Positions 36,152-44,490 of a stretch of DNA of 64,000 nt are shown piece after piece. The stretch covers positions 5,337,501 through 5,401,500 of the forward strand of contig NZ_CP032677.1 of assembly GCF_003627215.1 (NCBI RefSeq). The letters run 5' to 3'. A model generated the notes under the pieces. It did not search any database and was not told where the DNA came from. It saw only the letters and a list, made by a program, of their open reading frames with translations. A program made the position numbers and the translations under genes. Each line of letters starts with the position of its first letter. The first letter of the stretch is position 1. Source of the DNA: Pseudomonas sp. Leaf58 (GTDB lineage Bacteria > Pseudomonadota > Gammaproteobacteria > Pseudomonadales > Pseudomonadaceae).

Positions 36152-36685
36152 TCAGAGATCGGCGTCCTCCACCACCCTCACCTTCCCCGCATCCAGCGCA
36201 TAGGCCGCATCGGCCAGGTCATTGCTGACCTTCTCCACCTTCAGCGTGCCGCTGACCCACAGCGGTGCGTAGATGTCATCGATCTTCAAACCTTTTGGGT
36301 AGCGCACCAGCACCAGCTGGTTCGGCGGCGGCGGCGGCACGTGGATGCACGCGCCCGGGTACGGCACCAGGAAGAACAGCGTGCTGTTGCCCTTGGCATC
36401 GCTCTCCAGCGGCACCGGGTAGCCGCCCAGGCGGATGTCCTTGCCATCCATGGCCGCTACGGTCTTGGTCGAATACATCACCGCCGGCAGGCCCTTGCTC
36501 TGCTTCAGGCCACCCTTGGCGGTGAATACGCCCTGGGCTTCCGGCGAGTTGTGGTCGATTTCGGGCATCTGCTCAAGCGCCTTCTGGTCCGACTTGGGCA
36601 TCAACTGCAGCCAGTCAGTTTCGGGCAGTTCGGCATGGGCCAGGGTGCTGGCCAACAGCAGGGGGGCGAGGAAAAAAGCACGCAT
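36152..36685 (-). CDS. Secreted DUF3299 protein
   Basis: 177 residues. A signal peptide (MRAFFLAPLLLASTLAHA, cut after about 18) is followed by a conserved body with RLGGYPVPLE, FFLVPYPGACIHVPPPPPNQLV and a C-terminal YALDAGKVRVVEDADL. This is DUF3299, a periplasmic family of unknown role in gammaproteobacteria; the CIHVPPPPPN motif is its most striking feature. The ATG at 36685 opens the signal peptide. It ends next to a REP element. Confidence 0.85.
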   Translation of the reverse strand: MRAFFLAPLLLASTLAHAELPETDWLQLMPKSDQKALEQMPEIDHNSPEAQGVFTAKGGLKQSKGLPAVMYSTKTVAAMDGKDIRLGGYPVPLESDAKGNSTLFFLVPYPGACIHVPPPPPNQLVLVRYPKGLKIDDIYAPLWVSGTLKVEKVSNDLADAAYALDAGKVRVVEDADL

Positions 36686-36733
36686 GGAAATGCTCGGCAA
36701 CTCGAATGAATTGCCGGGCATTGTAACCAGTAT

Positions 36734-36979
36734 TCAGCGTTTCTTGATGAACCCGTAGATCACCAGAACGATGACGGCACCGACCAGCGCACCGAAGAAC
36801 CCTGCGGCTTGCCCGGCTTGGTAAATGCCCAGCGCCTGGCCGCCGTAGGTGGCCAGCAGGGAGCCGGCTATACCCAGCAGGATGGTCATGATCCAGCCCA
36901 TGCTGTCGTCGCCCGGCTTGATGAAGCGGGCCAGCAAGCCGACGATGAGGCCGATGAAGATGGTTCCGATGATGCCCAT
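36734..36979 (-). CDS. GlsB/YeaQ/YmgE-family small membrane protein
   Basis: 81 residues, three hydrophobic segments (about 2-20, 27-47, 55-77) with the family GL-ARFIKPGDDSMGWIMTILLG motif. Family members are induced by envelope or general stress; their action is unknown. The ATG at 36979 has AGAGGGATTGCC before it, a good ribosome site. Confidence 0.9.
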   Translation of the reverse strand: MGIIGTIFIGLIVGLLARFIKPGDDSMGWIMTILLGIAGSLLATYGGQALGIYQAGQAAGFFGALVGAVIVLVIYGFIKKR

Positions 36980-37075
36980 GGCAATCCCTCTGCAGTGAAG
37001 TTGGAACAAGCCAAAGCCTAGACAGCGCTTTGGCTTGTTGCCATTTCAGAGGGCAAGCCGCTTGCAGAAGTTCGA

Positions 37076-38158
37076 TCAGTTGCTGATCAGAGCCTCTACT
37101 TCGGCAATCTTGCGCTTGAGGGAAGCCATGTCCTGGCAGCGCAGGGTGGCGTGACCGACCTTGCGACCGACCTTGAAGGCCTTGCCGTAGTGATGCAAGT
37201 GGCAGTCATCGATGGCGACTACCTTGTTCACAGGCGGTACTTCACCGATGAAGTTGAGCATCGCGCTTTCGCCCACCTTGGCTGTCGAGCCCAGCGGCAG
37301 GCCGGCAATGGCACGCAAGTGGTTCTCGAACTGGCTGCACTCGGTGCCTTCGATAGTCCAGTGGCCGGAGTTGTGCACGCGCGGGGCAATTTCGTTGGCC
37401 TTCAGGCCCCCGTCGACTTCGAAGAACTCGAAGGCCATCACGCCCACATAGTCCAGTTGCTTGAGCACCCGGCCCACGTAGTCTTCGGCCAGGGCCTGCA
37501 GCGGGTGCGCCTGGCTGGCGACCGACAGCCGCAGGATGCCGCTTTCGTGCGTGTTATGTACCAGCGGGTAGAAGCGGGTTTCGCCATCACGGGCACGCAC
37601 GGCCACCAGCGATACTTCGCCGGTGAACGGCACGAAGCCTTCCAGCAGGCATGGCACGCTGCCCAGCTCGGCGAAAGTACCGACCACGTCTTCAGGCTTG
37701 CGCAGCACTTTCTGGCCCTTGCCGTCGTAACCCAGGGTGCGGGTTTTCAACACTGCCGGCAGGCCAATGCTGGCCACCGCGGCGTCCAGATCGGCCTGCG
37801 AGAGAATGTCGGCGAAGGCCGGGGTAGGAATACCCAGGTCGCGGAACATGCTCTTCTCGAACAAGCGATCACGGGCGATGCGCAGCGCTTCGGCACTGGG
37901 GTACACCGGCACGAACTGCGAGAGAAAGGCCACGGTCTCGGCCGGCACGCTTTCGAACTCGAAGGTGACCACGTCGACTTCGTCGGCCAGCTGGCGCAGG
38001 TGGTCCTGGTCGCCGTAGTCGGCACGCAGGTGCTCGCCAAGCGGGGCGGCGCAAGCGTCCGGTGCGGGGTCGAGGAAGGCGAAGTTCATGCCCAGCGGGG
38101 TGCCCGCCAGAGCCAGCATGCGGCCCAGCTGGCCGCCACCGATTACACCGATCTTCAT
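37076..38158 (-). CDS. purK: N5-carboxyaminoimidazole ribonucleotide synthase
   Basis: 360 residues, ATP-grasp fold. It starts MKIGVIGGGQLGRMLALAG (nucleotide-binding loop) and shows LKTRTLGYDGKGQKVL and the metal-binding NEIAPRVHNSGHWT. PurK carboxylates aminoimidazole ribonucleotide using ATP and bicarbonate, feeding PurE. It follows purE by 10 nt in the purE-purK operon. Confidence 0.97.
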   Translation of the reverse strand: MKIGVIGGGQLGRMLALAGTPLGMNFAFLDPAPDACAAPLGEHLRADYGDQDHLRQLADEVDVVTFEFESVPAETVAFLSQFVPVYPSAEALRIARDRLFEKSMFRDLGIPTPAFADILSQADLDAAVASIGLPAVLKTRTLGYDGKGQKVLRKPEDVVGTFAELGSVPCLLEGFVPFTGEVSLVAVRARDGETRFYPLVHNTHESGILRLSVASQAHPLQALAEDYVGRVLKQLDYVGVMAFEFFEVDGGLKANEIAPRVHNSGHWTIEGTECSQFENHLRAIAGLPLGSTAKVGESAMLNFIGEVPPVNKVVAIDDCHLHHYGKAFKVGRKVGHATLRCQDMASLKRKIAEVEALISN

Positions 38159-38168
38159 GGGTTCAACC

Positions 38169-38660
38169 TCAAGCCTGGCGCGGGTCTGGATTTTCCAGCA
38201 CGGTGTCGGTCTGCTCGGTGCGGAATTGCTTGAGCGCCGCGTGGTACTGCGGGTACTTGGCACCCAGGATGCTGGCCGACAGCAGTGCGGCATTGATTGC
38301 CCCGGCACGGCCGATGGCCAGGGTGGCTACCGGCACGCCGGCAGGCATCTGCACGATCGACAGCAGCGAATCGACGCCCGACAGCATCGACGACTGTACG
38401 GGCACGCCGAGCACCGGCAGGTGGGTCTTGGCGGCGCACATGCCTGGCAGGTGGGCTGCGCCACCCGCGCCAGCAATGATCACCTCGATCCCGCGCCCTT
38501 CGGCCTCTTCGGCGTACTGGAACAGCAAGTCCGGGGTGCGGTGGGCGGAAACCACCTTCACTTCGTAGGGGATGCCGAGTTTTTCCAGCATATCGGCGGT
38601 GTGGCTAAGGGTGGACCAATCGGACTTGGAGCCCATGATCACGCCAACCAGTGCACTCAT
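38169..38660 (-). CDS. purE: N5-carboxyaminoimidazole ribonucleotide mutase
   Basis: 163 residues. GSKSD (10-14), SAHRTPD (41-47) and [11 protein letters not shown] (68-78) form the CAIR-mutase active site. It moves the carboxylate made by PurK onto C4 in purine synthesis. AGGAG lies about 8 nt before the ATG at 38660. Its leader contains a strong hairpin. Confidence 0.97.
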   Translation of the reverse strand: MSALVGVIMGSKSDWSTLSHTADMLEKLGIPYEVKVVSAHRTPDLLFQYAEEAEGRGIEVIIAGAGGAAHLPGMCAAKTHLPVLGVPVQSSMLSGVDSLLSIVQMPAGVPVATLAIGRAGAINAALLSASILGAKYPQYHAALKQFRTEQTDTVLENPDPRQA

Positions 38661-38703
38661 CGTCGAGCCTCTCCTGCAAGCGCCTTCTGGCGCGCTAAAA
38701 GCA

Positions 38704-38735
38704 ACAAGCCACGCAGGTGGACCGGCGTGGCTTGT
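38704..38735 (-). promoter_or_regulatory. Leader hairpin upstream of purE
   Basis: ACAAGCCACGC (38704-38714) and GCGTGGCTTGT (38725-38735) pair perfectly over 11 bp with a 10-nt loop. On the minus strand it is followed by TGCTTTTAGC, then a smaller GCGCCAGAAGGCGC hairpin just before the purE ribosome site. It looks like an intrinsic terminator placed inside a leader, that is, a candidate attenuator. Confidence 0.5.
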
Positions 38736-38957
38736 CATACGGATTCTGAATCGACCAGGTCGGCCGAAGGCGCGGGATTGTAGCGTAATTCAAGGCGCGC
38801 CGCCCACCCCTGCAAGCACATGCCGGATCAAAGGGCAAGCTGTCTCGCGGGACAACTTTTCCGCACCGGAACTGCTCCTGCGCAAAGCCTTCCAAGTGCC
38901 CCTCTTGTGGCGGATGCCAGAGCATTTGCCAACACTCAACATACGAAGGGTTGCCCC

Positions 38958-39599
38958 GTGTCCCACATCAAACGACTCACTACATTTCTGCTTCTGTGCT
39001 GCGCCTTGCGCGTGTCGACGGCAATGGCCAGCGACACCTTGATCGTTCACGTTTACTTGCACGATGAGCTGGCAGCCGTCAGCGAGCAATCGCTGCATAG
39101 TGACTACCTGCAACACTGGGAAGACGAAATGCACACCTTCACCTCACACCCCATCGAGGTGGTGTTTCATCGCGACATCGCGGGTATCACCGATATCGAC
39201 TATGCCGCCAGCAACGATGCTGCCGCCACGCTAGAGGCTTTCCATCGCGCGGTGACCGAGCTGAAATTCCAGCATTATCCAAGCGGCATCAACAAATCGA
39301 TCCTGGTGACCGAAAGCGTTTTCCAGACACTCGACAACGGCTACGAAACTCAAGGCCTGGCACAGTTTGAAGGCAATTTCGCCATTGCCTCACGCGGCTC
39401 CTATGCCAGCCTGGCACACGAGATCGGCCACATGCTCGGGGCAACCCATGAAAATGCCGAAAAACAGATAAAGGTCTGGCCCCTTAAATGCGAGACCTAC
39501 GTCTTTCCTCAGCGGGCCTGGGACCGGGCGCACTGCTACCGCTACAGCGACGCCAATCGCGACAACATCACCGCGCACCTACAAAGCCACTCCCAATGA
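38958..39599 (+). CDS. Secreted metzincin-motif zinc metalloprotease, small
   Basis: 213 residues with GTG start at 38958, preceded by AAGGG. The signal peptide ends near residue 24 (STAMA). The zinc motif HEIGHMLGATH (His154, Glu155, His158, His164) is a complete metzincin HExxHxxGxxH. Cys178 and Cys193 may be paired. I see no Met after the motif for the Met-turn that defines classical metzincins. The GC content appears lower than in the flanking genes, a possible sign of transfer. It stands alone between purE and a LysR gene; substrate and family are unknown. Confidence 0.8.
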   Translation: MSHIKRLTTFLLLCCALRVSTAMASDTLIVHVYLHDELAAVSEQSLHSDYLQHWEDEMHTFTSHPIEVVFHRDIAGITDIDYAASNDAAATLEAFHRAVTELKFQHYPSGINKSILVTESVFQTLDNGYETQGLAQFEGNFAIASRGSYASLAHEIGHMLGATHENAEKQIKVWPLKCETYVFPQRAWDRAHCYRYSDANRDNITAHLQSHSQ

Positions 39600-39603
39600 T
39601 GCA

Positions 39604-40515
39604 TCAAAGCTCGCCCTGGGCGGCAGCCGACTCGAGCTTGCGCCACAACAGCCGTACGTTGGCCTTGCGCACCAGGGCGCAGCGGTAAAGGCGTATTTCC
39701 AGCGGTACATGCCACTGGCTGCCGCCGCAGATCGCCAGTTCTCCCCGCTCCAGCTCGCCGCGCATCGACAGGCGCGGCACCCATGCAATCCCCATCCCTT
39801 CCAGCGCCATGCTCTTGAGGCTGTCGGCCATGGCCGTCTCATAGACGGTGGTATAACGCAGATTGCGCTGGCGCAGCAGCAAATTCACCGAACGCCCGAG
39901 AAACGCGCCGGCCGTGTAGGCTAGCAGCGGCACGCTGGCCTCGCCTTCCAGGTCGAACATAGGCTTGCCATCGGTGCCCACGGCACACACCGGCAACATT
40001 TCCGTGGTGCCCATGTGCATCGACGGGAAGATCTCGGCGTCCATCTGCAAGGCCGCGTCCGGGTCATAGAAGGCCAACATCAGGTCACAGCCACCTTCGC
40101 GTAATGCATGCACAGCATCCCCAACGTTAGTCGCAACCAAGCGGGTGGCAATGTTCAAGCCTTCGTTACGTAACTGTGCCACCCAACGCGGGAAAAAGCC
40201 CGACGCCAGGGAGTGCGCCGCGGCCACCTGAACCACCTCACCCTGCCCGCCCTCAAGATGATGCAAATGGCGAAGAATTTCGCTCAACTGGTCGACAACC
40301 GTACGCGCTGTGACGAGAAACAGCTGGCCTGCCTCAGTCAATTCGATAGGCGTGCGGGAACGGTTCACCAACTGCAGGCCCAGCGCTGCTTCCAAGCTGC
40401 GGATACGCCGGCTAAACGCCGGTTGAGTGACGAAACGCCGCTCTGCCGCCTGGGAAAAACTGCGGGTAGCGGCCAGCGCACTGAAGTCTTCCAGCCATTT
40501 GCTTTCAAGGTTCAC
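39604..40515 (-). CDS. LysR-type regulator divergent from aspA
   Basis: 303 residues. The HTH (FSQAAERRFVTQPAFSRRI, residues about 18-36) begins early. The GTG at 40515 (MNLESKWLEDF) has AGGAG 9 nt upstream, whereas the ATG at 40524 abuts AGGAG; hence the GTG is preferred. The gene is divergent from aspA with an inverted-repeat operator candidate between them. It may control aspartate ammonia-lyase, but other targets are possible. Confidence 0.88.
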   Translation of the reverse strand: MNLESKWLEDFSALAATRSFSQAAERRFVTQPAFSRRIRSLEAALGLQLVNRSRTPIELTEAGQLFLVTARTVVDQLSEILRHLHHLEGGQGEVVQVAAAHSLASGFFPRWVAQLRNEGLNIATRLVATNVGDAVHALREGGCDLMLAFYDPDAALQMDAEIFPSMHMGTTEMLPVCAVGTDGKPMFDLEGEASVPLLAYTAGAFLGRSVNLLLRQRNLRYTTVYETAMADSLKSMALEGMGIAWVPRLSMRGELERGELAICGGSQWHVPLEIRLYRCALVRKANVRLLWRKLESAAAQGEL

Positions 40516-40582
40516 GAAGCACATCTCCTGGCGTGCACCAAAATGGAACACGCTCGAATGTCAATTGGCGTCACATGAAACA

Positions 40583-40601
40583 CTATGCCGTTTGTGCATA
40601 G
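40583..40601. promoter_or_regulatory. LysR-type operator candidate between the LysR gene and aspA
   Basis: CTATGC (40583-40588) and GCATAG (40596-40601) are exact inverted repeats separated by 7 nt, in the middle of the divergent spacer. It has the T-N11-A frame typical of LysR sites. Confidence 0.6.
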
Positions 40602-40697
40602 GTTAGCGTGCATCAGCATTGGCCGCAAAATCAGCTTCAGGCCTAGGATTGGCGCCATTCCGGCATGTGCCGGGTCAAAATCGAGATGATATACATC

Positions 40698-42122
40698 ATG
40701 TCCTCCGCTGCATCGTTCCGCGTCGAAAAAGACCTGTTGGGTACCCTGGAAGTTCCTGCAGATGCCTACTACGGCATCCAGACTCTGCGCGCTGCCAACA
40801 ACTTCCACCTCTCTGGTGTTCCGCTGTCGCACTACCCAAAGCTGGTCGTGGCCTTGGCCATGGTCAAGCAGGCTGCTGCCGACGCCAACCGTGAGCTGGG
40901 TCACCTGAGCGATGCCAAGCACGCTGCCATCACTGCAGCCTGCGCCCGCCTGATCCAAGGCGATTACCACGACCAGTTCGTCGTGGACATGATCCAGGGC
41001 GGTGCTGGTACTTCTACCAACATGAACGCCAACGAAGTTATCGCCAACGTTGCACTGGAGGCCATGGGCCACCAGAAGGGTGAGTACCAGTACCTGCACC
41101 CGAACAACGACGTGAACATGGCACAGTCGACCAACGACGCCTACCCGACGGCCATCCGTCTGGGCCTGCTGCTGGGCCACGACGCCCTGCTGAGCAGCCT
41201 CGACAGCCTGATCCAGGCCTTCGCGGCCAAGGGTAAAGAGTTCGACCACGTACTGAAGATGGGTCGCACCCAGCTGCAGGACGCCGTACCAATGACGCTG
41301 GGCCAGGAATTCCGTGCCTTCGCCACCACCATGACCGAAGACCTGCAGCGCCTGCGCTCGCTGGCCCCGGAACTGCTGACCGAAATCAACCTGGGCGGCA
41401 CCGCCATCGGCACCGGCATCAACGCCGACCCTGGCTACCAGGCCCTGGCTGTTCAGCGTCTGGCTGCTATCAGCGGCCAACCGCTGGTACCGGCTGCCGA
41501 CCTGATCGAAGCTACCTCCGACATGGGCGCCTTCGTGCTGTTCTCCGGCATGCTCAAGCGTACCGCCGTCAAGCTGTCGAAGATTTGCAACGACCTGCGC
41601 CTGCTGTCCAGCGGCCCACGCACTGGTATCAACGAGATCAACCTGCCAGCGCGTCAACCAGGCAGCTCGATCATGCCAGGCAAGGTCAACCCGGTTATCC
41701 CGGAAGCGGTCAACCAGGTGGCCTTCGCCATCATGGGCAACGACCTGGCACTGACTGTCGCCGCCGAGGGTGGCCAGCTGCAGCTGAACGTGATGGAGCC
41801 GCTGATCGCCTACAAGATCTTCGACTCGATCCGCCTGCTTCAGCGCGCCATGGACATGCTGCGCGAGCACTGCATCGTCGGCATCACCGCCAACGAACAG
41901 CGCTGCCGTGAACTGGTCGAGCACTCGATTGGCCTGGTCACCGCCCTGAACCCGTACATCGGCTACGAAAACGCTACCCGTATCGCCCGCGTTGCCTTGG
42001 AAACCGGCCGCGGCGTACTGGAACTGGTGCGTGAAGAGAAGCTGCTGGACGACGCGATGCTCGATGACATCCTGCGTCCGGAAAACATGATCGCTCCGCG
42101 TCTGGTTCCGCTGAAGGCGTAA
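40698..42122 (+). CDS. aspA: Aspartate ammonia-lyase
   Basis: 474 residues of the fumarase/aspartase superfamily. It begins with the family N terminus FRVEKDLLGTLEVPADAYYG and has TSTNMNANEVIAN, TQLQDAVPMTLGQEF (TxxQxA pattern) and the signature loop GSSIMPGKVNP (residues 322-332) that holds the catalytic Ser. It converts aspartate to fumarate and ammonia. The ATG at 40698 was chosen to match the family start. A terminator follows. Confidence 0.96.
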   Translation: MSSAASFRVEKDLLGTLEVPADAYYGIQTLRAANNFHLSGVPLSHYPKLVVALAMVKQAAADANRELGHLSDAKHAAITAACARLIQGDYHDQFVVDMIQGGAGTSTNMNANEVIANVALEAMGHQKGEYQYLHPNNDVNMAQSTNDAYPTAIRLGLLLGHDALLSSLDSLIQAFAAKGKEFDHVLKMGRTQLQDAVPMTLGQEFRAFATTMTEDLQRLRSLAPELLTEINLGGTAIGTGINADPGYQALAVQRLAAISGQPLVPAADLIEATSDMGAFVLFSGMLKRTAVKLSKICNDLRLLSSGPRTGINEINLPARQPGSSIMPGKVNPVIPEAVNQVAFAIMGNDLALTVAAEGGQLQLNVMEPLIAYKIFDSIRLLQRAMDMLREHCIVGITANEQRCRELVEHSIGLVTALNPYIGYENATRIARVALETGRGVLELVREEKLLDDAMLDDILRPENMIAPRLVPLKA

Positions 42123-42180
42123 CCCGGCTGCTGCAAACAGTCTCACCAGGTTAAGGGACTAGACACCTCTCAACCTTTCA

Positions 42181-42211
42181 AGGCCCGAGCCAATGCTTCG
42201 GGCCTTTTTTT
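42181..42211 (+). terminator. Terminator after aspA
   Basis: AGGCCCGA (42181-42188) and TCGGGCCT (42198-42205) form an 8-bp stem followed by a run of T. It lies 58 nt after aspA. Confidence 0.92.
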
Positions 42212-42337
42212 GCCTGACGGATTTTAGTGGCCCGTTGGCGGCACAAGGGCGCTCCAGAGCAGCGGTTTACCTGGGACCGCGCATATAGGCACACAACTTG
42301 CTCCATAATGCGTCCCAGCCCCACGGGATTACCCAGC

Positions 42338-43330
42338 ATGCTGCACAGTCACCTGACTACCCTCAACGCGGTTTCGCTGATCCTGAACGTCTTCCAGGCA
42401 GACGGTTGCGAGGCATCGGCGCTGCTGGCCGGCAGCGGCATTGGCCCGGCAGACCTGGGGCATGCCGATGCGCGCATCACCACCCAGCAGGAGCTGCAGG
42501 TGTGCGCCAACGCCGTTGCCCGGCGCGAGGACATCGGCCTGGAACTGGGCAGGCGCATGCATGTGTCGTGCTACGGCATGCTCGGTTACGCCCTGCTCTC
42601 CAGTGCCACTTTGGGTGACGCCTTGCGCCTGGCGCTGCAGTATCCGGCACTGCTGGGAACAGTCTTCAAGTTGCGTTTGCTCGACGACGGCCAGCGCGTC
42701 TGGTTCAGCGCCAGCGATTACCACGACAGCCCGGCACTTACCGCCTTCAATGCTGAGTTCTGCCTGGTGTCGCTGAAAGTGATCTGCGACGACCTGCTTG
42801 GCCGCCCGCTACCCCTGCTGGGCGCCCGTTTTGAACACCCACGGCCTGGCTACCACGCGCTCTACGCCGGTGCATTCCAGTGCCCGGTCGGTTTCGACGC
42901 CAAAGACAATGCCTTTGCCTTTGAGCGGCGCTGGCTGGACACACCGCTACCGCTGGCCGACCCGATAACCCACCAGGCCATGAGCGAACGTTGCCGGCGC
43001 CTGAACCTGGAGTTCACCGGCCGCCAGGCATGGCTGGGGCGGATTCGCCAACTGCTGACACAGCAACTGGATGCCGCGCCTGGGTTGGAAGGGCTGGCAC
43101 GGCAGATGAACTGCTCATCACGCACCCTGCGCCGGCATTTGCAGGCGTTGGGCAGCAGTTATCAACAGCTGCTGGATGAGCTGAGGTTCGAGCGGGCCAA
43201 GCAGTTGCTGGCCGATGCGCAGATGCCGATCTACCGGATTGCCGAAACATTGGGGTTCAGTGAGACGGCCAGTTTCCGGCATGCCTTTCAGCGCTGGAGT
43301 GGGGTAGCTCCCAGCCACTTCCGCGGTTGA
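42338..43330 (+). CDS. AraC-family regulator with Arabinose_bd-type N domain
   Basis: 330 residues. The N-terminal part (about 15-200) matches the arabinose-binding-like domain of many proteobacterial AraC regulators (RRMHVSCYGMLGYALLSSATLGDALRL pattern). The C-terminal double HTH (about 245-330) contains GLARQMNCSSRTLRRHLQALG and ETLGFSETASFRHAFQRWSG. The gene lies directly upstream of the acetylpolyamine amidohydrolase gene in the same direction, which makes it a candidate regulator of it. The ATG at 42338 was chosen; 42308 is possible. Confidence 0.88.
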   Translation: MLHSHLTTLNAVSLILNVFQADGCEASALLAGSGIGPADLGHADARITTQQELQVCANAVARREDIGLELGRRMHVSCYGMLGYALLSSATLGDALRLALQYPALLGTVFKLRLLDDGQRVWFSASDYHDSPALTAFNAEFCLVSLKVICDDLLGRPLPLLGARFEHPRPGYHALYAGAFQCPVGFDAKDNAFAFERRWLDTPLPLADPITHQAMSERCRRLNLEFTGRQAWLGRIRQLLTQQLDAAPGLEGLARQMNCSSRTLRRHLQALGSSYQQLLDELRFERAKQLLADAQMPIYRIAETLGFSETASFRHAFQRWSGVAPSHFRG

Positions 43331-43446
43331 CCTGTGCAGGCCAAAGAGCTTGGCCACATCGATCCCCTTTTGGCCGTTTGCGTCGTTCTCCGCCACAGAC
43401 CCGCCCATGACAATGGACCCACGCCAGTACCCACCGGAGAACAACA

Positions 43447-44490
43447 ATGCTGACGATCTATTCCGATGACCACCGCCTGCACCACGGCCGCTGCGAGCTG
43501 ATCGACGGCAAGCTTATGCCCTGCTTTGAAATGCCGTCGCGCGCCGAGCATGTGCTGGACCAGGTGAAAAAGCGCAACCTCGGTGACATCCAGGGCCCTA
43601 GCGACTTCGGCCGCGCGCCGCTGCTGCGCATCCACAGCGCCGACTACCTAGACTTTTTCCAAGGCGCTTGGGCGCGCTGGGCCGCAATGGGCCAGGAAGG
43701 TGACCTGCTACCCTTCACCTGGCCTGCACGCACCCTGCGCCAGGTAAAACCTACAGGCCTGCACGGTGAGCTGGGCTACTACAGCTTCGATGCCGGCGCG
43801 CCGATCACTGCCGGTACTTGGCAGGCGGCTTACAGCGCCGCTCAAGTCGCGCTCACCGCCCAGGCGGCGATCCAGCAAGGCGCCCATTCGGCGTTTGCCC
43901 TGTGCCGCCCGCCAGGGCACCACGCCGCCGGCGAAGTCATGGGCGGCTATTGCTACCTGAACAACGCCGCCATCGCCGCGCAGGCCTTCCTCGACCAGGG
44001 CCGGCGCAAGGTGGCCATCCTCGACGTCGACTACCACCACGGCAACGGTACCCAGGACATCTTCTACAGCCGGGACGATGTGTACTTCGCTTCGATCCAT
44101 GGCGACCCACGTGATGAGTTCCCGTTCTTCCTCGGCTATGCCGACGAAACCGGTGAAGGTGCCGGCGAAGGCTGCAACATCAACTACCCGCTGCCGGCCG
44201 GCAGCGACTGGGCCGCCTGGAGCGCTGCCCTGGAAGACGCTTGCCAGCGCATCACCACCTATGACGCTGACGTGCTGGTGATCTCGTTGGGCGTGGACAC
44301 CTTCAAGGACGACCCGATCTCCCAGTTCAAGCTGGACAGCCCGGACTACCTGGAAATGGGCAAGCGCATCGCCCAGCTCGGCAAGCCGACCCTGTTCGTG
44401 ATGGAAGGCGGCTACGCTGTGGAAGAAATCGGTATCAACGCGGTCAATGTGCTGGAAGGCTTCCAGCGCGCCCAGCCAGGAGCCCGGTAA
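43447..44490 (+). CDS. aphA: Acetylpolyamine amidohydrolase
   Basis: 347 residues, class II-type histone deacetylase fold. The active-site His pair is His158-His159 (PPGHHAAGE); zinc ligands Asp195 and His197 lie in DVDYHHGNGTQ, the third Asp in LGVDTFKDDP. It removes acetyl groups from N-acetylputrescine, N-acetylcadaverine and related amines, allowing their use. CGGAGAAC precedes the start. Its stop overlaps the next gene's start (TAATG), a polyamine-binding protein; the two are surely co-transcribed. Confidence 0.92.
   Translation: MLTIYSDDHRLHHGRCELIDGKLMPCFEMPSRAEHVLDQVKKRNLGDIQGPSDFGRAPLLRIHSADYLDFFQGAWARWAAMGQEGDLLPFTWPARTLRQVKPTGLHGELGYYSFDAGAPITAGTWQAAYSAAQVALTAQAAIQQGAHSAFALCRPPGHHAAGEVMGGYCYLNNAAIAAQAFLDQGRRKVAILDVDYHHGNGTQDIFYSRDDVYFASIHGDPRDEFPFFLGYADETGEGAGEGCNINYPLPAGSDWAAWSAALEDACQRITTYDADVLVISLGVDTFKDDPISQFKLDSPDYLEMGKRIAQLGKPTLFVMEGGYAVEEIGINAVNVLEGFQRAQPGAR

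Noticed and set aside
40512..42146. 544-codon frame antisense to aspA
   Set aside because: Shadow of aspA in a GC-rich genome.
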